Notes: a model not told the origin generated them from the letters alone. 64,000 nt of DNA from Acetobacter indonesiensis (GCF_000963945.1 NZ_BAMW01000007.1:62001-126000); one strand, 5' to 3'. Positions 9,872-20,425 are shown, counted from the stretch's first letter. Program-made: numbers and translations.

Positions 9872-10750
9872 ATGCCTTCGGACGATACGCCTTTCCTTCG
9901 TCACCTCCGGCAGTGCAACACCGCCGTCGTGCCCGGCAACCGGTTTGCTTTTTCTTTGGGCGGACAACCTGCCGGATGGATCGACCCAGCCATTGCCGAC
10001 AGGCTGGAGCAGGAAGGCTTGGGGTCTCGCACGGAAGGTTTCGCATTAGCCAACCCGGCTGACCTTGAAACTTTGGGAGAAAAACTGGCGCAGGAGGGGT
10101 TTTATCGGTCCCACCATGAGTTGTTTGATGTGAGACTGGATGTAGGGCAGCCCGCTATCGCCCGCATTGACCGCGGTGCGCTGCCATTGTTCGGGCTGGT
10201 TGCCATTGGCGTGCATATGAATGGGCTGGTGCGCAAACAGAATGGCCTGTATTTATGGACAGGCCGACGGGCCCGAAACAAAAGACTGGACCCCGGCAAA
10301 CTTGACCATCTGGTTGCTGGCGGTGTGCCTGCCGGTCATTCTCCCTCAGAAGCTTTGCTGAAAGAAGCGGCTGAAGAAGCCAGCATTGCCCCAGAAATTG
10401 CCGCACAGGCGCAGGAAGTCAGCCGTATTGTTTACGCCCTGAACCGCCCCGAAGGATTACGACGCGATATTCTGTATTGTTATGACCTGTTTCTACCAGA
10501 AGACTTCACGCCGGAGGCCGCTGACGGAGAAGTCGAATCTTTCAGCCTGATCAAACTTGAAGAGGCATTTGAGTTAGTGCGTGAAACGGATGAATTTAAG
10601 TTCAACGTCAATCTGGTTCTGATAGATCTGTTTTTACGCCATAGGCTGATAAACCCAACCTCCCCAGAAGGACAGGCGTTGCAGCGTGGCCTTGCTTATG
10701 GGCTCTCACCTGCCAGCCCCGGCAAAGCCCTCTCCCTTGAACCTGTCTAA
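9872..10750 (+). CDS. DUF4743 / Nudix-family hydrolase
   Basis: A 292-residue protein with an N-terminal DUF4743-like region (about 1-115) and a Nudix domain. The Nudix helix region LVAGGVPAGHSPSEALLKEAAEEASI keeps the metal-binding K/R-E-x-x-E-E core in the form typical of the YJR142W/Tnr3-like family (KEAAEEAS), with histidine where the first box glutamate is common. Such proteins hydrolyse nucleoside-diphosphate-linked compounds; for yeast Tnr3-like members damaged thiamine diphosphate is a reported substrate. The ATG at 9872 has an AGGA seven bases upstream. It diverges from the ABC exporter and converges on glnD. Confidence 0.8.
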   Translation: MPSDDTPFLRHLRQCNTAVVPGNRFAFSLGGQPAGWIDPAIADRLEQEGLGSRTEGFALANPADLETLGEKLAQEGFYRSHHELFDVRLDVGQPAIARIDRGALPLFGLVAIGVHMNGLVRKQNGLYLWTGRRARNKRLDPGKLDHLVAGGVPAGHSPSEALLKEAAEEASIAPEIAAQAQEVSRIVYALNRPEGLRRDILYCYDLFLPEDFTPEAADGEVESFSLIKLEEAFELVRETDEFKFNVNLVLIDLFLRHRLINPTSPEGQALQRGLAYGLSPASPGKALSLEPV

Positions 10751-10936
10751 CTATGGGTTTCTGATCGTTCGGGAGTGTGAACCGCCAATTAGATTGGGGT
10801 CCGTTATGATATCCGACTTCCGCAGAGGCAGTTTTCTATTCAACAGAATTTCTATGCTGGCAGCAGCAGGATAAACTCTCTTTAGCCATAGCTGCTTCAG
10901 AATCGCCGGAAGCCGCTTGGGGTAATCGCTTGAGAT

Positions 10937-10971
10937 AAAAAAGGGGAAGACCAAACGGCCCTCCCCTTTTT
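10937..10971. terminator. Intrinsic terminator between Nudix gene and glnD
   Basis: An A-run, an AGGGGA / TCCCCT-type stem and a T-run lie between the convergent Nudix gene and glnD. It lies directly past the glnD stop and could act in both directions. Confidence 0.7.
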
Positions 10972-10995
10972 GCTAACGTCTTTAGAAAAGAACCT

Positions 10996-13947
10996 TCAGG
11001 CAGACATGCGCGCATCATGCAGGGCTTTGGCTTCTGCCTCGGCAGCCTTCATGCAGGACAGAAGGTGTTCCCGAATTTCATCAAGGCGCTTTTTATCCGT
11101 GATTTTCAGCCCGAACAGATCTTTCACGTAGAAAACGTCCACCGCACGCACGCCATAGGTAGTGATGTGAGCGGATGCGATCTGAAGGCTTTCCTCGCTC
11201 ATTGCCGCAGTTACGTCGTGCAGAAGGCCAGGACGGTCACGGCCGTTGATTTCGATAACGGTATAGGTGTTTGATGCCCCGTTATCGATCACTACGCGCG
11301 GCGGCACATGGATGGCCCGCATCCGCATAGGCATATGCCCAAACCCGGCCTGCGCAATTTCTGCCCCGATATCAATCTGGCCGCTCAGAGCTTGCTCAAT
11401 CAGGGAAGACAGGCGCGCCAGACGGTGCGTTTCTTCATAAGCGCTGCCTGCGGTATCCTGAATCCAGAACGTATCAAGCGCCATGCCGTGCATCATGGTG
11501 TGAATACGCGCATCCACAATAGACGCACCGGCAAGCGCCAATGCACCAGCTATTTTGGAGAACAGGCCGGGGACGTCGATTGTATAGATCGTAACCTCAG
11601 TCACCCCTCGCGCAGGGAGCGGAAGCACTTCGACTGTTAGCGGCGCTTCCTTGGCATCTGCTTCACGAATCAGCCGCGCATGGCGTTTGTGCGTTTCATG
11701 ATCAAAGGAAAGCCAGTAACCAGCGTAACCGAGGTCAAGAAAACGGTTGATATCGCTTTCTGCCACGCCGTCTTCGGTTAGAATTTCTGCCGTAATTTCC
11801 TTGGCATGACGAACACGCACGTCACGCTCGGTAGTGGCCAGGCCACCTGCCAGAACTTCTGCCACCCTGACGTAGAGTTCACGCAGCAGGGTTGCTTTCC
11901 AAGCGTTCCACACGCGGGAACTGACAGCCCGCATATCAACAATGGTTAGCAGCAAAAGCAGACGCAAACGTTCCGGTGATTGCACAATATCCGCAACGTC
12001 AAGAATGGTTTTGGGGTCGTCAATATCCCGCTGAAAGGCGGTGTGGCTTAGCAGCAGGTGGTGCAGCACCAGCCATGAAACGGTTTCCGTTTCCTCACCC
12101 GACATCCCCAGTTTAGGACAGAGTTCGGCAGCGATTTCCGACCCGATTTCCGAATGATCTCCGCCTCGTCCCTTGGCAATGTCGTGCAGTAGCACAGCCA
12201 TATACAGCGCCCGGCGAGAATGAAGCCCCTTCACCAGTTCGTAGGCAACCGGAATTTCATCCGCCATGCGACCAGAGGCGACTTCATCCATAATACGGAT
12301 AGCTTCTATCGTGTGCTCATCCACTGTGAACACATGATAGGTATCAAACTGCATTTGCCCCACAATGCGGGCCCAGTCTGGAATAAGCCGCCCGAAAATA
12401 CCGGTTTCATTCAGAATATGCAGCCAATGGGCATGACCGGGCGGTGTGTGCTGTTCGTAAGACGGCACGAGCGCAGCGGCGTCAGCCTCTGCCGGGGGGG
12501 CGGCTTCCTTACGGCGACGCGGTTGTTCAAGGGCTGCGGTTTCACCACACAGCAGGTCAAGGAAGATACGCGCGGCTTCCGGGTCGTCCCGCAGCGCACT
12601 TGCACGTCTTTCCCAGCGGATTAGCTGGTGCCGGGCCATAGGATGCAGCGGTCTGCGCCGCATACGCGCCCAGTCCAGCAACTGCATCATTTTGATCGGT
12701 TCCTGATCGAACGAGATACCACGTTCGGGCAGAATCTGACCATCTAGCAACGTAAATCCGGCTTCACGCATTGCGTCATCAGGTTTGGCTGCCGTTGCCA
12801 CCGGCCCTTGCGCCTGCCGCAGCACGGCTGGTTCAAGAACGTGCGTCAACCGCATGACTTCACGCGCTGTCAGAAAATAATGGCGCATAAAGCGTTCAAC
12901 GCCATTCTGGCGGCCATGACGCGTATAGCCCATACGCGCCCCAATGACGGGCTGCATATCAAAGGTCAGGCGTTCTTCAGCCCGGCCAGCCACATAATGG
13001 AGGTGCAGACGCACGGTCCACAAAAAATCCCACGACCGTCGGGCTCGGGCTGCTTCCTGCTCGGTCAGGATGCCCATCCAGATAAAATCTGGGGCAAGAA
13101 GATCTGTTACATGCCGGGTACCAAATGTGTTGCGACACATCCAGTAAAGTGTCTGCAAATCACGCAGGCCGCCGCGCCCTTCTTTCAGATTGGGTTCAAC
13201 CAGATAGGGGCTGTCCCCAAACCGACGGTGACGCTCAAGACGTTCGCGCCGTTTGTCCTGAATAAAGCCAGCAGGCCCGGCTTCCACACACGCGACAATA
13301 TAGCGGGCTTCGAACATCGCGAATAACGCGGCATCCCCGGCCAGCAGGCGTGCATCCAACAATGCAGTGCGGACGGTTGTGTCTTTCCGGGCTTCCTCAA
13401 TACATTCGCTGATAGTGCGGGTTGCGTGGCCAACCTTTACGCCTAAATCCCAAAGGAAATAGAGAACATATTCTACCAGCCGATGAGCGGCTTCAACATT
13501 GTCCTCTTCCGTCAGGAACAGCAGATCAATATCGCTGAATGGGGCCAGCAGGCCGCGCCCGTATCCGCCTGTTGCGGCAACGACCAGACGGCCAGACCGC
13601 CGGTGTTCAGCCCCAATATCATCAACACTGGCCGCTTGACCGGTGGCACGCAGTGCCAGATCAACAATGCCGCGCAGCATGACGTCCGTAAACGCAGCGA
13701 TCAGTTTGGCAGCCCCAGTGCCCTTCAGCACATGCTGTTCAAACCGTGTGCGAACATCAGCCTGATAACGCCCCAGATAACGGCGGAAAATGGCGACAGC
13801 CTCCTCCCGCGGAGGGATGGCGGCATCTTCCGGCGTGGCGTCCCTTAGTTCCCGGGCAAGGCAGGCCGCCAGCCCCTCTGGCGTGAGGATGGCAATTGCG
13901 GCGACATCGGGCTGCTCGGAAGCAGCTGGTGCGGGGGAAGTCGACAT
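10996..13947 (-). CDS. glnD: Bifunctional [protein-PII] uridylyltransferase / uridylyl-removing enzyme
   Basis: The nitrogen-status sensor that uridylylates PII at low glutamine and removes UMP at high glutamine. The 983-residue length fits alphaproteobacterial GlnD. Domain order is: nucleotidyltransferase with GGYGRGLLAPFSDIDLL (about residues 130-155), HD hydrolase domain with LLHDIAKGRGGDHSEIG (about 585-605), and two C-terminal ACT domains (TIYTIDVPGLFSKIAGAL and EINGRDRPGLLHDVTAAM) that bind glutamine. It starts with ATG at 13947 with AGGAG some 14 bases upstream. mutS lies 52 bp upstream on the same strand and may be cotranscribed. No glnB or glnK is seen in the window. Confidence 0.96.
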   Translation of the reverse strand: MSTSPAPAASEQPDVAAIAILTPEGLAACLARELRDATPEDAAIPPREEAVAIFRRYLGRYQADVRTRFEQHVLKGTGAAKLIAAFTDVMLRGIVDLALRATGQAASVDDIGAEHRRSGRLVVAATGGYGRGLLAPFSDIDLLFLTEEDNVEAAHRLVEYVLYFLWDLGVKVGHATRTISECIEEARKDTTVRTALLDARLLAGDAALFAMFEARYIVACVEAGPAGFIQDKRRERLERHRRFGDSPYLVEPNLKEGRGGLRDLQTLYWMCRNTFGTRHVTDLLAPDFIWMGILTEQEAARARRSWDFLWTVRLHLHYVAGRAEERLTFDMQPVIGARMGYTRHGRQNGVERFMRHYFLTAREVMRLTHVLEPAVLRQAQGPVATAAKPDDAMREAGFTLLDGQILPERGISFDQEPIKMMQLLDWARMRRRPLHPMARHQLIRWERRASALRDDPEAARIFLDLLCGETAALEQPRRRKEAAPPAEADAAALVPSYEQHTPPGHAHWLHILNETGIFGRLIPDWARIVGQMQFDTYHVFTVDEHTIEAIRIMDEVASGRMADEIPVAYELVKGLHSRRALYMAVLLHDIAKGRGGDHSEIGSEIAAELCPKLGMSGEETETVSWLVLHHLLLSHTAFQRDIDDPKTILDVADIVQSPERLRLLLLLTIVDMRAVSSRVWNAWKATLLRELYVRVAEVLAGGLATTERDVRVRHAKEITAEILTEDGVAESDINRFLDLGYAGYWLSFDHETHKRHARLIREADAKEAPLTVEVLPLPARGVTEVTIYTIDVPGLFSKIAGALALAGASIVDARIHTMMHGMALDTFWIQDTAGSAYEETHRLARLSSLIEQALSGQIDIGAEIAQAGFGHMPMRMRAIHVPPRVVIDNGASNTYTVIEINGRDRPGLLHDVTAAMSEESLQIASAHITTYGVRAVDVFYVKDLFGLKITDKKRLDEIREHLLSCMKAAEAEAKALHDARMSA

Positions 13948-13999
13948 TGCGGTCGGTTTCTGCTCCTGGGGACAGTCTTATAAGTATGTTTAGTCCGAA

Positions 14000-16657
14000 T
14001 CACGCCTGAGCGGGGCTGCTTTCTTCCTGAAGAGCTTCTTTATGCAGCTCATACAGGATGTCCAGCGCCGCACGCGGTGTCAGCGTGTCGGGGTCTACCT
14101 CTAACAAACGCTGTCTTAACGTATTTTCTTCTTCATGCGGTAATATCTTCTGCGTGTCGAACAATGGTAACGGTTTCGGACCGGTTGCATGCTCCCGCTC
14201 CAGTTCCTTAAGCAGACGCCCGGCCCGATCAACCACAGATGCCGGCACACCGGCCAGCCGGGCCACGTGCACACCCCAGCTTTTCTTTGCCGAACCGGCC
14301 AGAACCTCGTGCAGAAAAACAATCTGCCCACGCCATTCCCGCACCGCCATGGTGTGGGGGGACAGGCGAGGCAGCGTATCAACCAGATCAGCCAGTTCGT
14401 GAAAATGCGTTGCAAAAATTGCACGGCAGCGCACCGTTGAATGCAGAGCCTCCAGCACGGACCATGCAATAGCCAAGCCGTCCAGCGTTGCGGTGCCGCG
14501 GCCAATTTCATCGACCACAACCAGAGATCTGGGGCCAGCCTGATTCAGGATAGCCGCGGTTTCCGTCATTTCCACCATGAAGGTGGAACGACCACGCGCC
14601 AGATCATCCGATGCCCCCACGCGGGAGAAAAGCTGATCAACAATCCCAATTTGCGCTTTTTCAGCCGCAACAGGAAAACCGCCCTGCGCCAGAATAATGG
14701 CCAAAGCGGTCTGCCGCAGAAAAGTTGATTTACCGGCCATGTTCGGGCCCGTCAGCAGCATAACGCGCCGATTGGGGGAAAGATCACATCCGTTGGGCGT
14801 AAACCGCGTGCCTTTGGGCAACGCCGATTCGACAACCGGATGACGACAGGCCTGAAGATCAAAAGCCGTGTCATCCGTCACATCCGGGCGGCACCAGCTA
14901 CCGCCACCTGCCAGCATGGCGCAGGATTGCAGAACGTCCAGAACAGCCAGAGCTTTGGCCAGAACAGGCAGCGCCTGCTCGGCCAGAATGCTCTCAACCA
15001 GCACGTTGAAAATCGTTTTCTCACGCATGGCGGCCCGTTCAGCCGCCTCCGCAATGCGCGCATCCAGACCCGACAGTTCTTCAGTTGAAAAACGCGCATT
15101 GCTGGCTGTTCCCTGTCGGAACATCAGATCCTCGCGATCTTTCATACGACTGCTGGCACTGACGGGAACTTCAATCACATAGCCAAGCTGGGCATGGTGT
15201 TTGATCTTGAGGCTCGCCACCCCGTAACGGGTCGCATAATCCGTTTGCAACCCAGCCACGATACGGCGTGAATTGTCACGCAACCCCCGGTAGCCATCCA
15301 GTTCCCCATCGTAACCGGCCGCTATCACCCCTCCATCATCCAGCCGGGCGGGAAGATCATCCGCCAGGGCGCGCACCAGTTCAGCCTCAAGGCCTTGCGC
15401 AACCCCCAGGCTTCCGGCGGCTTTTGCAAGATAAGGCGGCAACTGCCCTACATCGCCCAGCGCAGTTGAGGCGTCACGCGCGGCATGCAAACCATCCCGC
15501 ACGGCAGCAAGATCTCGCGGTTGGCCACGCCCCAGAGAAAGACGGCCTAAAGCCCGGGCAATATCGGGCGCTTTTTTCAGGGCATCGCGCAATGACGTTC
15601 GGCAGGCGTGTGAATCGCGCAACCAGCACCACCCGTCCTGCCGCGCCGAAATACGCGCCACATCAGTCAGTGGCGCAGACAGCCACTCGGCCATCAGTCG
15701 GGCACCAGCAGCCGTGACGGTCTGGTTCACCGCTGAAAACAGTGTGTGCTCCATGCCGCCATCACGGGCACGCAGAATATCAAGGCTGGCCCGCGTGGCG
15801 GGGTCTATGCCCAGAATGCCCCCATCAGTCTGCGGGCTTGGGTGCGTCAGGCGCGGAAGTTTCCCTGCCTGACTCCGTTGCACGTAATCGACCGCTACGG
15901 CAGCAGCCACGGCTTCTTCATCAGAAAATGTGCCAAATGCATCCACACTTGCCACATCAAAAGCCGACGCAAGACGTTGGCGCGCCGCATCCACACCCGG
16001 AATCAGCACTTCTGGCGCGCGGTTTGCGTCAAAGTCGCCCAATACCAGAGTAGGCGGGGCCAGAATTTCCGCTGGGTCCAACCGCCCGAGCAATCCGGGC
16101 AGAGCAGCCTGCGTAACGCTGGCGGTTTCAAACAGGCCTGTTGACACATCAATCCACGCAGCACCAATCGCAGCGCTAGCCTGTGGTTTTTCTGCTACCT
16201 TCCCCTTACGTCCGCGACCAGAAGGCGGGGCGCTTTCAGCCAGCGCAAGCAGCAGGTTAGACCGCCCAGGCTCAAGCAGTTCATCCTCGGTCAGGGTGCC
16301 CGGTGTTACAACCCGCACAACGGCGCGCGCTAGTGGACCTTTGGCTGCACCCTTCCCCTTACGCGGTGCCTCCGTCTGTTCAGCGACAGCCACCCGAAAA
16401 CCACGCCGGATAAGACGCGCCAGATAGGCTGGTGCGGCAGCAACGGGCACACCACACATGGAAATTGGTTCGCCCGCATGGGTGCCACGGGCTGTCAGTG
16501 CGATATCCAGCGCAGCCGCAGCTGCCGTGGCATCGTCAAAAAACAGTTCATAAAAATCGCCCATGCGGAAGAAAAGCAGGGCTTCAGGATTTTCCGCCTT
16601 CAGCGCAAACCATTGCGCCATGGCTGGGGTGGCACCCTCGGGAGAATAGCGTTTCAT
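14000..16657 (-). CDS. mutS: DNA mismatch repair protein MutS
   Basis: Recognises base mismatches and small loops and recruits MutL. 885 residues. The N-terminal mismatch-reading Phe-x-Glu motif is present (GDFYELF), as are the connector, lever and clamp regions and the C-terminal ABC-type ATPase: Walker A GPNMAGKST, Walker B VVVDEIGRGTATLDG and the ATHFHEL loop. The start at 16657 (MKRYSPEGATPAMAQW) is preferred over an upstream in-frame ATG at 16705 because it matches the family N-terminus, although the Shine-Dalgarno is weak. It lies just upstream of glnD and directly downstream of the TPR protein gene on the same strand. Confidence 0.96.
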   Translation of the reverse strand: MKRYSPEGATPAMAQWFALKAENPEALLFFRMGDFYELFFDDATAAAAALDIALTARGTHAGEPISMCGVPVAAAPAYLARLIRRGFRVAVAEQTEAPRKGKGAAKGPLARAVVRVVTPGTLTEDELLEPGRSNLLLALAESAPPSGRGRKGKVAEKPQASAAIGAAWIDVSTGLFETASVTQAALPGLLGRLDPAEILAPPTLVLGDFDANRAPEVLIPGVDAARQRLASAFDVASVDAFGTFSDEEAVAAAVAVDYVQRSQAGKLPRLTHPSPQTDGGILGIDPATRASLDILRARDGGMEHTLFSAVNQTVTAAGARLMAEWLSAPLTDVARISARQDGWCWLRDSHACRTSLRDALKKAPDIARALGRLSLGRGQPRDLAAVRDGLHAARDASTALGDVGQLPPYLAKAAGSLGVAQGLEAELVRALADDLPARLDDGGVIAAGYDGELDGYRGLRDNSRRIVAGLQTDYATRYGVASLKIKHHAQLGYVIEVPVSASSRMKDREDLMFRQGTASNARFSTEELSGLDARIAEAAERAAMREKTIFNVLVESILAEQALPVLAKALAVLDVLQSCAMLAGGGSWCRPDVTDDTAFDLQACRHPVVESALPKGTRFTPNGCDLSPNRRVMLLTGPNMAGKSTFLRQTALAIILAQGGFPVAAEKAQIGIVDQLFSRVGASDDLARGRSTFMVEMTETAAILNQAGPRSLVVVDEIGRGTATLDGLAIAWSVLEALHSTVRCRAIFATHFHELADLVDTLPRLSPHTMAVREWRGQIVFLHEVLAGSAKKSWGVHVARLAGVPASVVDRAGRLLKELEREHATGPKPLPLFDTQKILPHEEENTLRQRLLEVDPDTLTPRAALDILYELHKEALQEESSPAQA

Positions 16658-16747
16658 CCCATTATCATACGGGCGTCCTTGGGCAGGGCAACAGGCTTCC
16701 TGCATGTCAGCACAAACTCATTATGCCCCACAGGACGTACTAAAGCA

Positions 16748-18628
16748 TCACACTCCGGTTTGCTGCACTAAAGCGCGCAAAGAAGCAGCGGCCCGTTGCA
16801 CTGGCTCGCGCCACGGGGCTGGGCCCTCACCCGGTTCCGGCTGACGGAAGATACGCAAGCTGGGATACCAGAGGTTGTGTTCCTGACCATCTGCCGCGAC
16901 CTGTGTCGAGCCTGCTTTCCAGCGCCAGTCTCCGCCAAAACGGTCAAGCAGCCACACGGGTTTTCCTAGCAGCCCCGCCAAATGGGCAATGACCGTATCA
17001 ACCGTAATCACGACATCCTGCTTGGCCAAAATCTGCGCTGTGGTCAGCATGTCGCCCTCCGGCAAAGCAGAAATGGGCCAGGATAGCGGTTCTGTCTGTT
17101 TTTGCAGGGACTGGACCATAACGCCCTCAATCTCAAACAGAGGACGCAGCACGTCCGGAGAAACAGAACGACGACGATCAAAACGGTAATCCGGATTACC
17201 AGACCAGCACATGCCGACTTTCAAAGGGGAAACCATGCCTCCCCCATATCCCGGTAGCGCGATGGTTTCACGCCATGCCAGCGGGGCATCACACCCGAGC
17301 ACGTAAGGTAAACTCAACAGAGAACAAGCTGCCGTTGCGCCATACACTTCTGCTCCCTGTCCTTTTTCCAGCAGGCTCACACCCGGCAGCCGACCATGAA
17401 TCGATGCCTGAATTAATGAATGCAGGACCATTGGTACCTCAAGAACAATGGGGGCCCGCAAAGACGCTGGTATCAGATAACGCAGAAATTGAAGCGTATC
17501 GCCTAAACCCTGTTCAGCGTAGATCAGCACAGGTGTTGTCTGGCTTGCTCCAGACCACGCTGGCAAACCGTAATCGCGCCCCGCAGGCAATATCTGCTTT
17601 CGGGCTTCAAAATGCCGCCAACCTTCCTGAAAGCGCCCTTCCCCCAGTAGCACGGTGGCCAGATTCAACTCGGCGCGGGCCCGATCCTGAACAGAAGCCT
17701 CCGCCACCATGCTGGTGCGGAACAGACGCTCAGCCTGTGCAACATCCCCCAGATCCGTCAGCACCGTGCCGTAATTGACAGCCAGCCGCACATCGTCCGG
17801 TTTTTCAGCATGAGCCTGCCCCAGCATGTCTGCTGCCTCGGGCAACTGACCCAGCGCCATAAGCACCAACCCCAGGTTGCTTCTGGTTTCAACCGCATTC
17901 GGGTTCAGAACCAGGGAGTCACGCAATACCGTGCGTGCATCTTCAAAAGCCCCGGTGGAGAAAAGCGCAGCCCCATAATTGGCAAGTGCCGCCGCATCAT
18001 GAGGCAACGCATGAGCGACGGTTGCAAAAAACGGTTCAGCCTGCGCCATGCGACCTGCGCGCTCCAGCAACAGAGCATGTTGATTTTGGGTAAAGACATC
18101 CTGGGGGGCCAAGGCCAACGCTTTTTCAGAAACCTGAATGGCGTCCTCGGTTTTTCCATGTCGCGCTAAAAAGGACGCCAGTTCCAGATGCCTTACGGCT
18201 TCCAGTGGGCGTAAACGGACCGCATTGCGAAGCGCCTGCTCAGCATCCGCAGAACGCCCTTGCGCTTCCAGAATTTCTGCCATTGCCTGATGCGCCTGCG
18301 GGTCTCGCGGGGTTTCAAGCACGGCGATATTGACGGCTGCGCGGGCAGGTTCATCATGCCCTAACGCCAGAAGCGCCAAGCCCAGCGTAATATGAAAATG
18401 GGCATCTGATCGCAGATCTATGGCTTTGCCTGCCAGTGCAACCGCTGCCTGCGCATTACCAGTTGCCCGCGCAACGCACGCCATAGCATGCCATGCGTCT
18501 GCATCACCCAGATTTTGCTGAAGCAGATAGCGGAGCATGGCGCCAGCTTCTTCTGCCTCACCTTTTGAAAGAAGATTTAATGCGGCAGGAACCGAGGCAT
18601 CTGACACATTCTCTGTCGTCTGGGTCAT
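16748..18628 (-). CDS. TPR protein with C-terminal glycosyltransferase-fold domain
   Basis: A 626-residue protein. The first ~330 residues are successive tetratricopeptide-type helical repeats (A-x-x-x-L-x-A rhythm with repeated DAQAHQAM/ALANYGAAL-like units). The rest (about 350-600) resembles the GT-B-like module seen after TPRs in many alphaproteobacterial proteins: GLGDTLQFLRYLIP, CWSGNPDYRFDRRRSV and DVVITVDTVIAHLAGLLGKPVWLL, the last typical of a sugar-nucleotide-binding Rossmann half. It may glycosylate a protein or envelope glycan, or be a non-catalytic scaffold. No signal peptide. The gene is divergent from the M32 peptidase. Confidence 0.75.
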   Translation of the reverse strand: MTQTTENVSDASVPAALNLLSKGEAEEAGAMLRYLLQQNLGDADAWHAMACVARATGNAQAAVALAGKAIDLRSDAHFHITLGLALLALGHDEPARAAVNIAVLETPRDPQAHQAMAEILEAQGRSADAEQALRNAVRLRPLEAVRHLELASFLARHGKTEDAIQVSEKALALAPQDVFTQNQHALLLERAGRMAQAEPFFATVAHALPHDAAALANYGAALFSTGAFEDARTVLRDSLVLNPNAVETRSNLGLVLMALGQLPEAADMLGQAHAEKPDDVRLAVNYGTVLTDLGDVAQAERLFRTSMVAEASVQDRARAELNLATVLLGEGRFQEGWRHFEARKQILPAGRDYGLPAWSGASQTTPVLIYAEQGLGDTLQFLRYLIPASLRAPIVLEVPMVLHSLIQASIHGRLPGVSLLEKGQGAEVYGATAACSLLSLPYVLGCDAPLAWRETIALPGYGGGMVSPLKVGMCWSGNPDYRFDRRRSVSPDVLRPLFEIEGVMVQSLQKQTEPLSWPISALPEGDMLTTAQILAKQDVVITVDTVIAHLAGLLGKPVWLLDRFGGDWRWKAGSTQVAADGQEHNLWYPSLRIFRQPEPGEGPAPWREPVQRAAASLRALVQQTGV

Positions 18629-18823
18629 GTCGTGTTCAGTTCCTTTGCTGGCAGCGTGTCCGCTTAACGTGCGGGGATTTTATAATATTTGCACCATCTT
18701 AAGCCGAAAACCCACGCTGAAAGACGGCATGAACAATATTCGGGGTAAGCCTGCCAGCTTACGCGCTGTTTTCTACGGTGCGGGTCATTCCGTCCGGGCC
18801 TATCCTGATTTATGCTCCCGATC

Positions 18824-20329
18824 ATGAATACAGCCTATCAGAGCCTTGAGCGCCATTTCGCCCGCCTCTCCTCCCTTAGCGATGCACTGGGCATTCTGTG
18901 CTGGGACAAAGAAGTGACCATGCCGCATGGCGCAGCCAACCGCCGTGGGGAAAATCTGGCCATTCTGGAAGGCCTACGTCATGAAATCCTGACTGCGCCA
19001 GAAATGGCTGATCTTCTAGCGAGCGCGGACGCTGGGGATGACGTCTGGCGAAAGGCAAATCTTGCCCAGATGCGCCGTATCCATACCCATGCCACAGCTC
19101 TTCCCGGTGATCTGGTAGAAGCCTGCACACAGGCCACAACCCGCAGCGAAATGGCGTGGCGCGAAGCTCGGCGAGACAATGATTTTGCTGGTTTTCTGCC
19201 TTACCTGACAGAAGTCCTTAATCTGACACGACAGGTGGCCGACGCGAAAGCGGCCGCATTGGGTGTCACACCGTACGACGCATTGCTGGATTCGTTTGAT
19301 CCCGGTACCCGCCAGACTGATATTGACCCCATTTTTACACGACTAAGAGCAGAACTGCCTGACCTGATTGCCGCAGTTCTGGAAAAGCAGGCCTCCCTTC
19401 CGTCCAGCAAGCCTCTACAGGGGCCCTTCCCTGTTCCCCAGCAGGAAGCCTTGGGCCGCAAGCTGATGCAGCAGCTTGGTTTTGACATGACGCGCGGACG
19501 GCTGGATGTCAGCACCCACCCCTTCTGCGGAGGGGCAACCCATGATGTGCGGCTGACCACCCGTTATGAAGAAGCTGATTTTATTCCAGCCATGATGGGT
19601 GTGCTGCACGAAACGGGGCACGCCCTTTACGAACAGGGTCTGCCAGAAAAATGGATTTCCCAACCCGTTGGGCAGGCTGCGGGCATGACCGTGCATGAAA
19701 GCCAGTCCCTAATGGTGGAAATGCAGGTTTGCCGGTCACAGGCGTTTGTAAACTGGGTTGCCCCTCTGTTGCGCCAGAGCTTTAGCGCGAGCGAAACAGA
19801 TGCTGCATGGCAGCCTGACAATCTGCATCGCCTGCTGACGCATGTGCAGCCGGGACTGATTAGGGTCGATTCAGACGAAGTAACCTACCCCGCCCACATT
19901 CTGGTGCGTTACGAAATTGAAAAGGCGCTGATCAGTGGAGATCTGGCCCTTAAAGATCTGCCGGGTGCCTTCAATGACGGCATCCATGCTTTGCTGGGCC
20001 TAAACGTGCCGGATGATCGCCGAGGCTGTTTGCAGGATATTCACTGGCCCGAAGGACTATTCGGCTATTTCCCCTGCTATGCTTTGGGGGCGCTGGCCTC
20101 CGCCCAGTTGCGGGCTACGGCCTACCAGCAGGATGCGACAATTGCCCCCGCCATTGGCGAAGGGAATTTTGCGCCGCTGATGCAGTGGTTGCGCACAAAT
20201 GTGCATCAGCGCGCCAGCAGCGCGTCCATGCCGGATATTATCCGTTCGGCCACCGGCGCGTCGCTTGGGGCTGATGCTTATCTTAGCCACATCCGCCGTC
20301 GTTATCTGGATCGTGCTCCTGATGCCTGA
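18824..20329 (+). CDS. Carboxypeptidase Taq (M32) family metallopeptidase
   Basis: A cytoplasmic zinc carboxypeptidase that removes C-terminal residues, usually except proline. 501 residues, close to the M32 norm (about 500). The HExxH motif is visible as HETGH near residue 261, followed by the M32-typical zinc glutamate segment VHESQSLMVEMQ. The start at 18824 (MNTAYQSLERHFARL) matches the usual M32 N-terminus; an ATG four codons upstream is also possible, and neither has a clear Shine-Dalgarno. It shares a short divergent promoter region with the TPR gene. Confidence 0.92.
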   Translation: MNTAYQSLERHFARLSSLSDALGILCWDKEVTMPHGAANRRGENLAILEGLRHEILTAPEMADLLASADAGDDVWRKANLAQMRRIHTHATALPGDLVEACTQATTRSEMAWREARRDNDFAGFLPYLTEVLNLTRQVADAKAAALGVTPYDALLDSFDPGTRQTDIDPIFTRLRAELPDLIAAVLEKQASLPSSKPLQGPFPVPQQEALGRKLMQQLGFDMTRGRLDVSTHPFCGGATHDVRLTTRYEEADFIPAMMGVLHETGHALYEQGLPEKWISQPVGQAAGMTVHESQSLMVEMQVCRSQAFVNWVAPLLRQSFSASETDAAWQPDNLHRLLTHVQPGLIRVDSDEVTYPAHILVRYEIEKALISGDLALKDLPGAFNDGIHALLGLNVPDDRRGCLQDIHWPEGLFGYFPCYALGALASAQLRATAYQQDATIAPAIGEGNFAPLMQWLRTNVHQRASSASMPDIIRSATGASLGADAYLSHIRRRYLDRAPDA

Positions 20330-20425
20330 TGTTACGTGCCTACCACTGCATCTTCGTCTGGCTCTGCGGGGCCATGCGAAGAATGCGGTTGTGGGAAAAG
20401 CCAAAACAGGGTGAGACTACGCGCC

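Noticed and set aside
15268-16427. Several 80-165-codon plus-strand frames opposite mutS
   Set aside because: All are embedded in mutS and have Arg/Ala/Pro/His-rich compositions typical of antisense frames of GC-rich genes.
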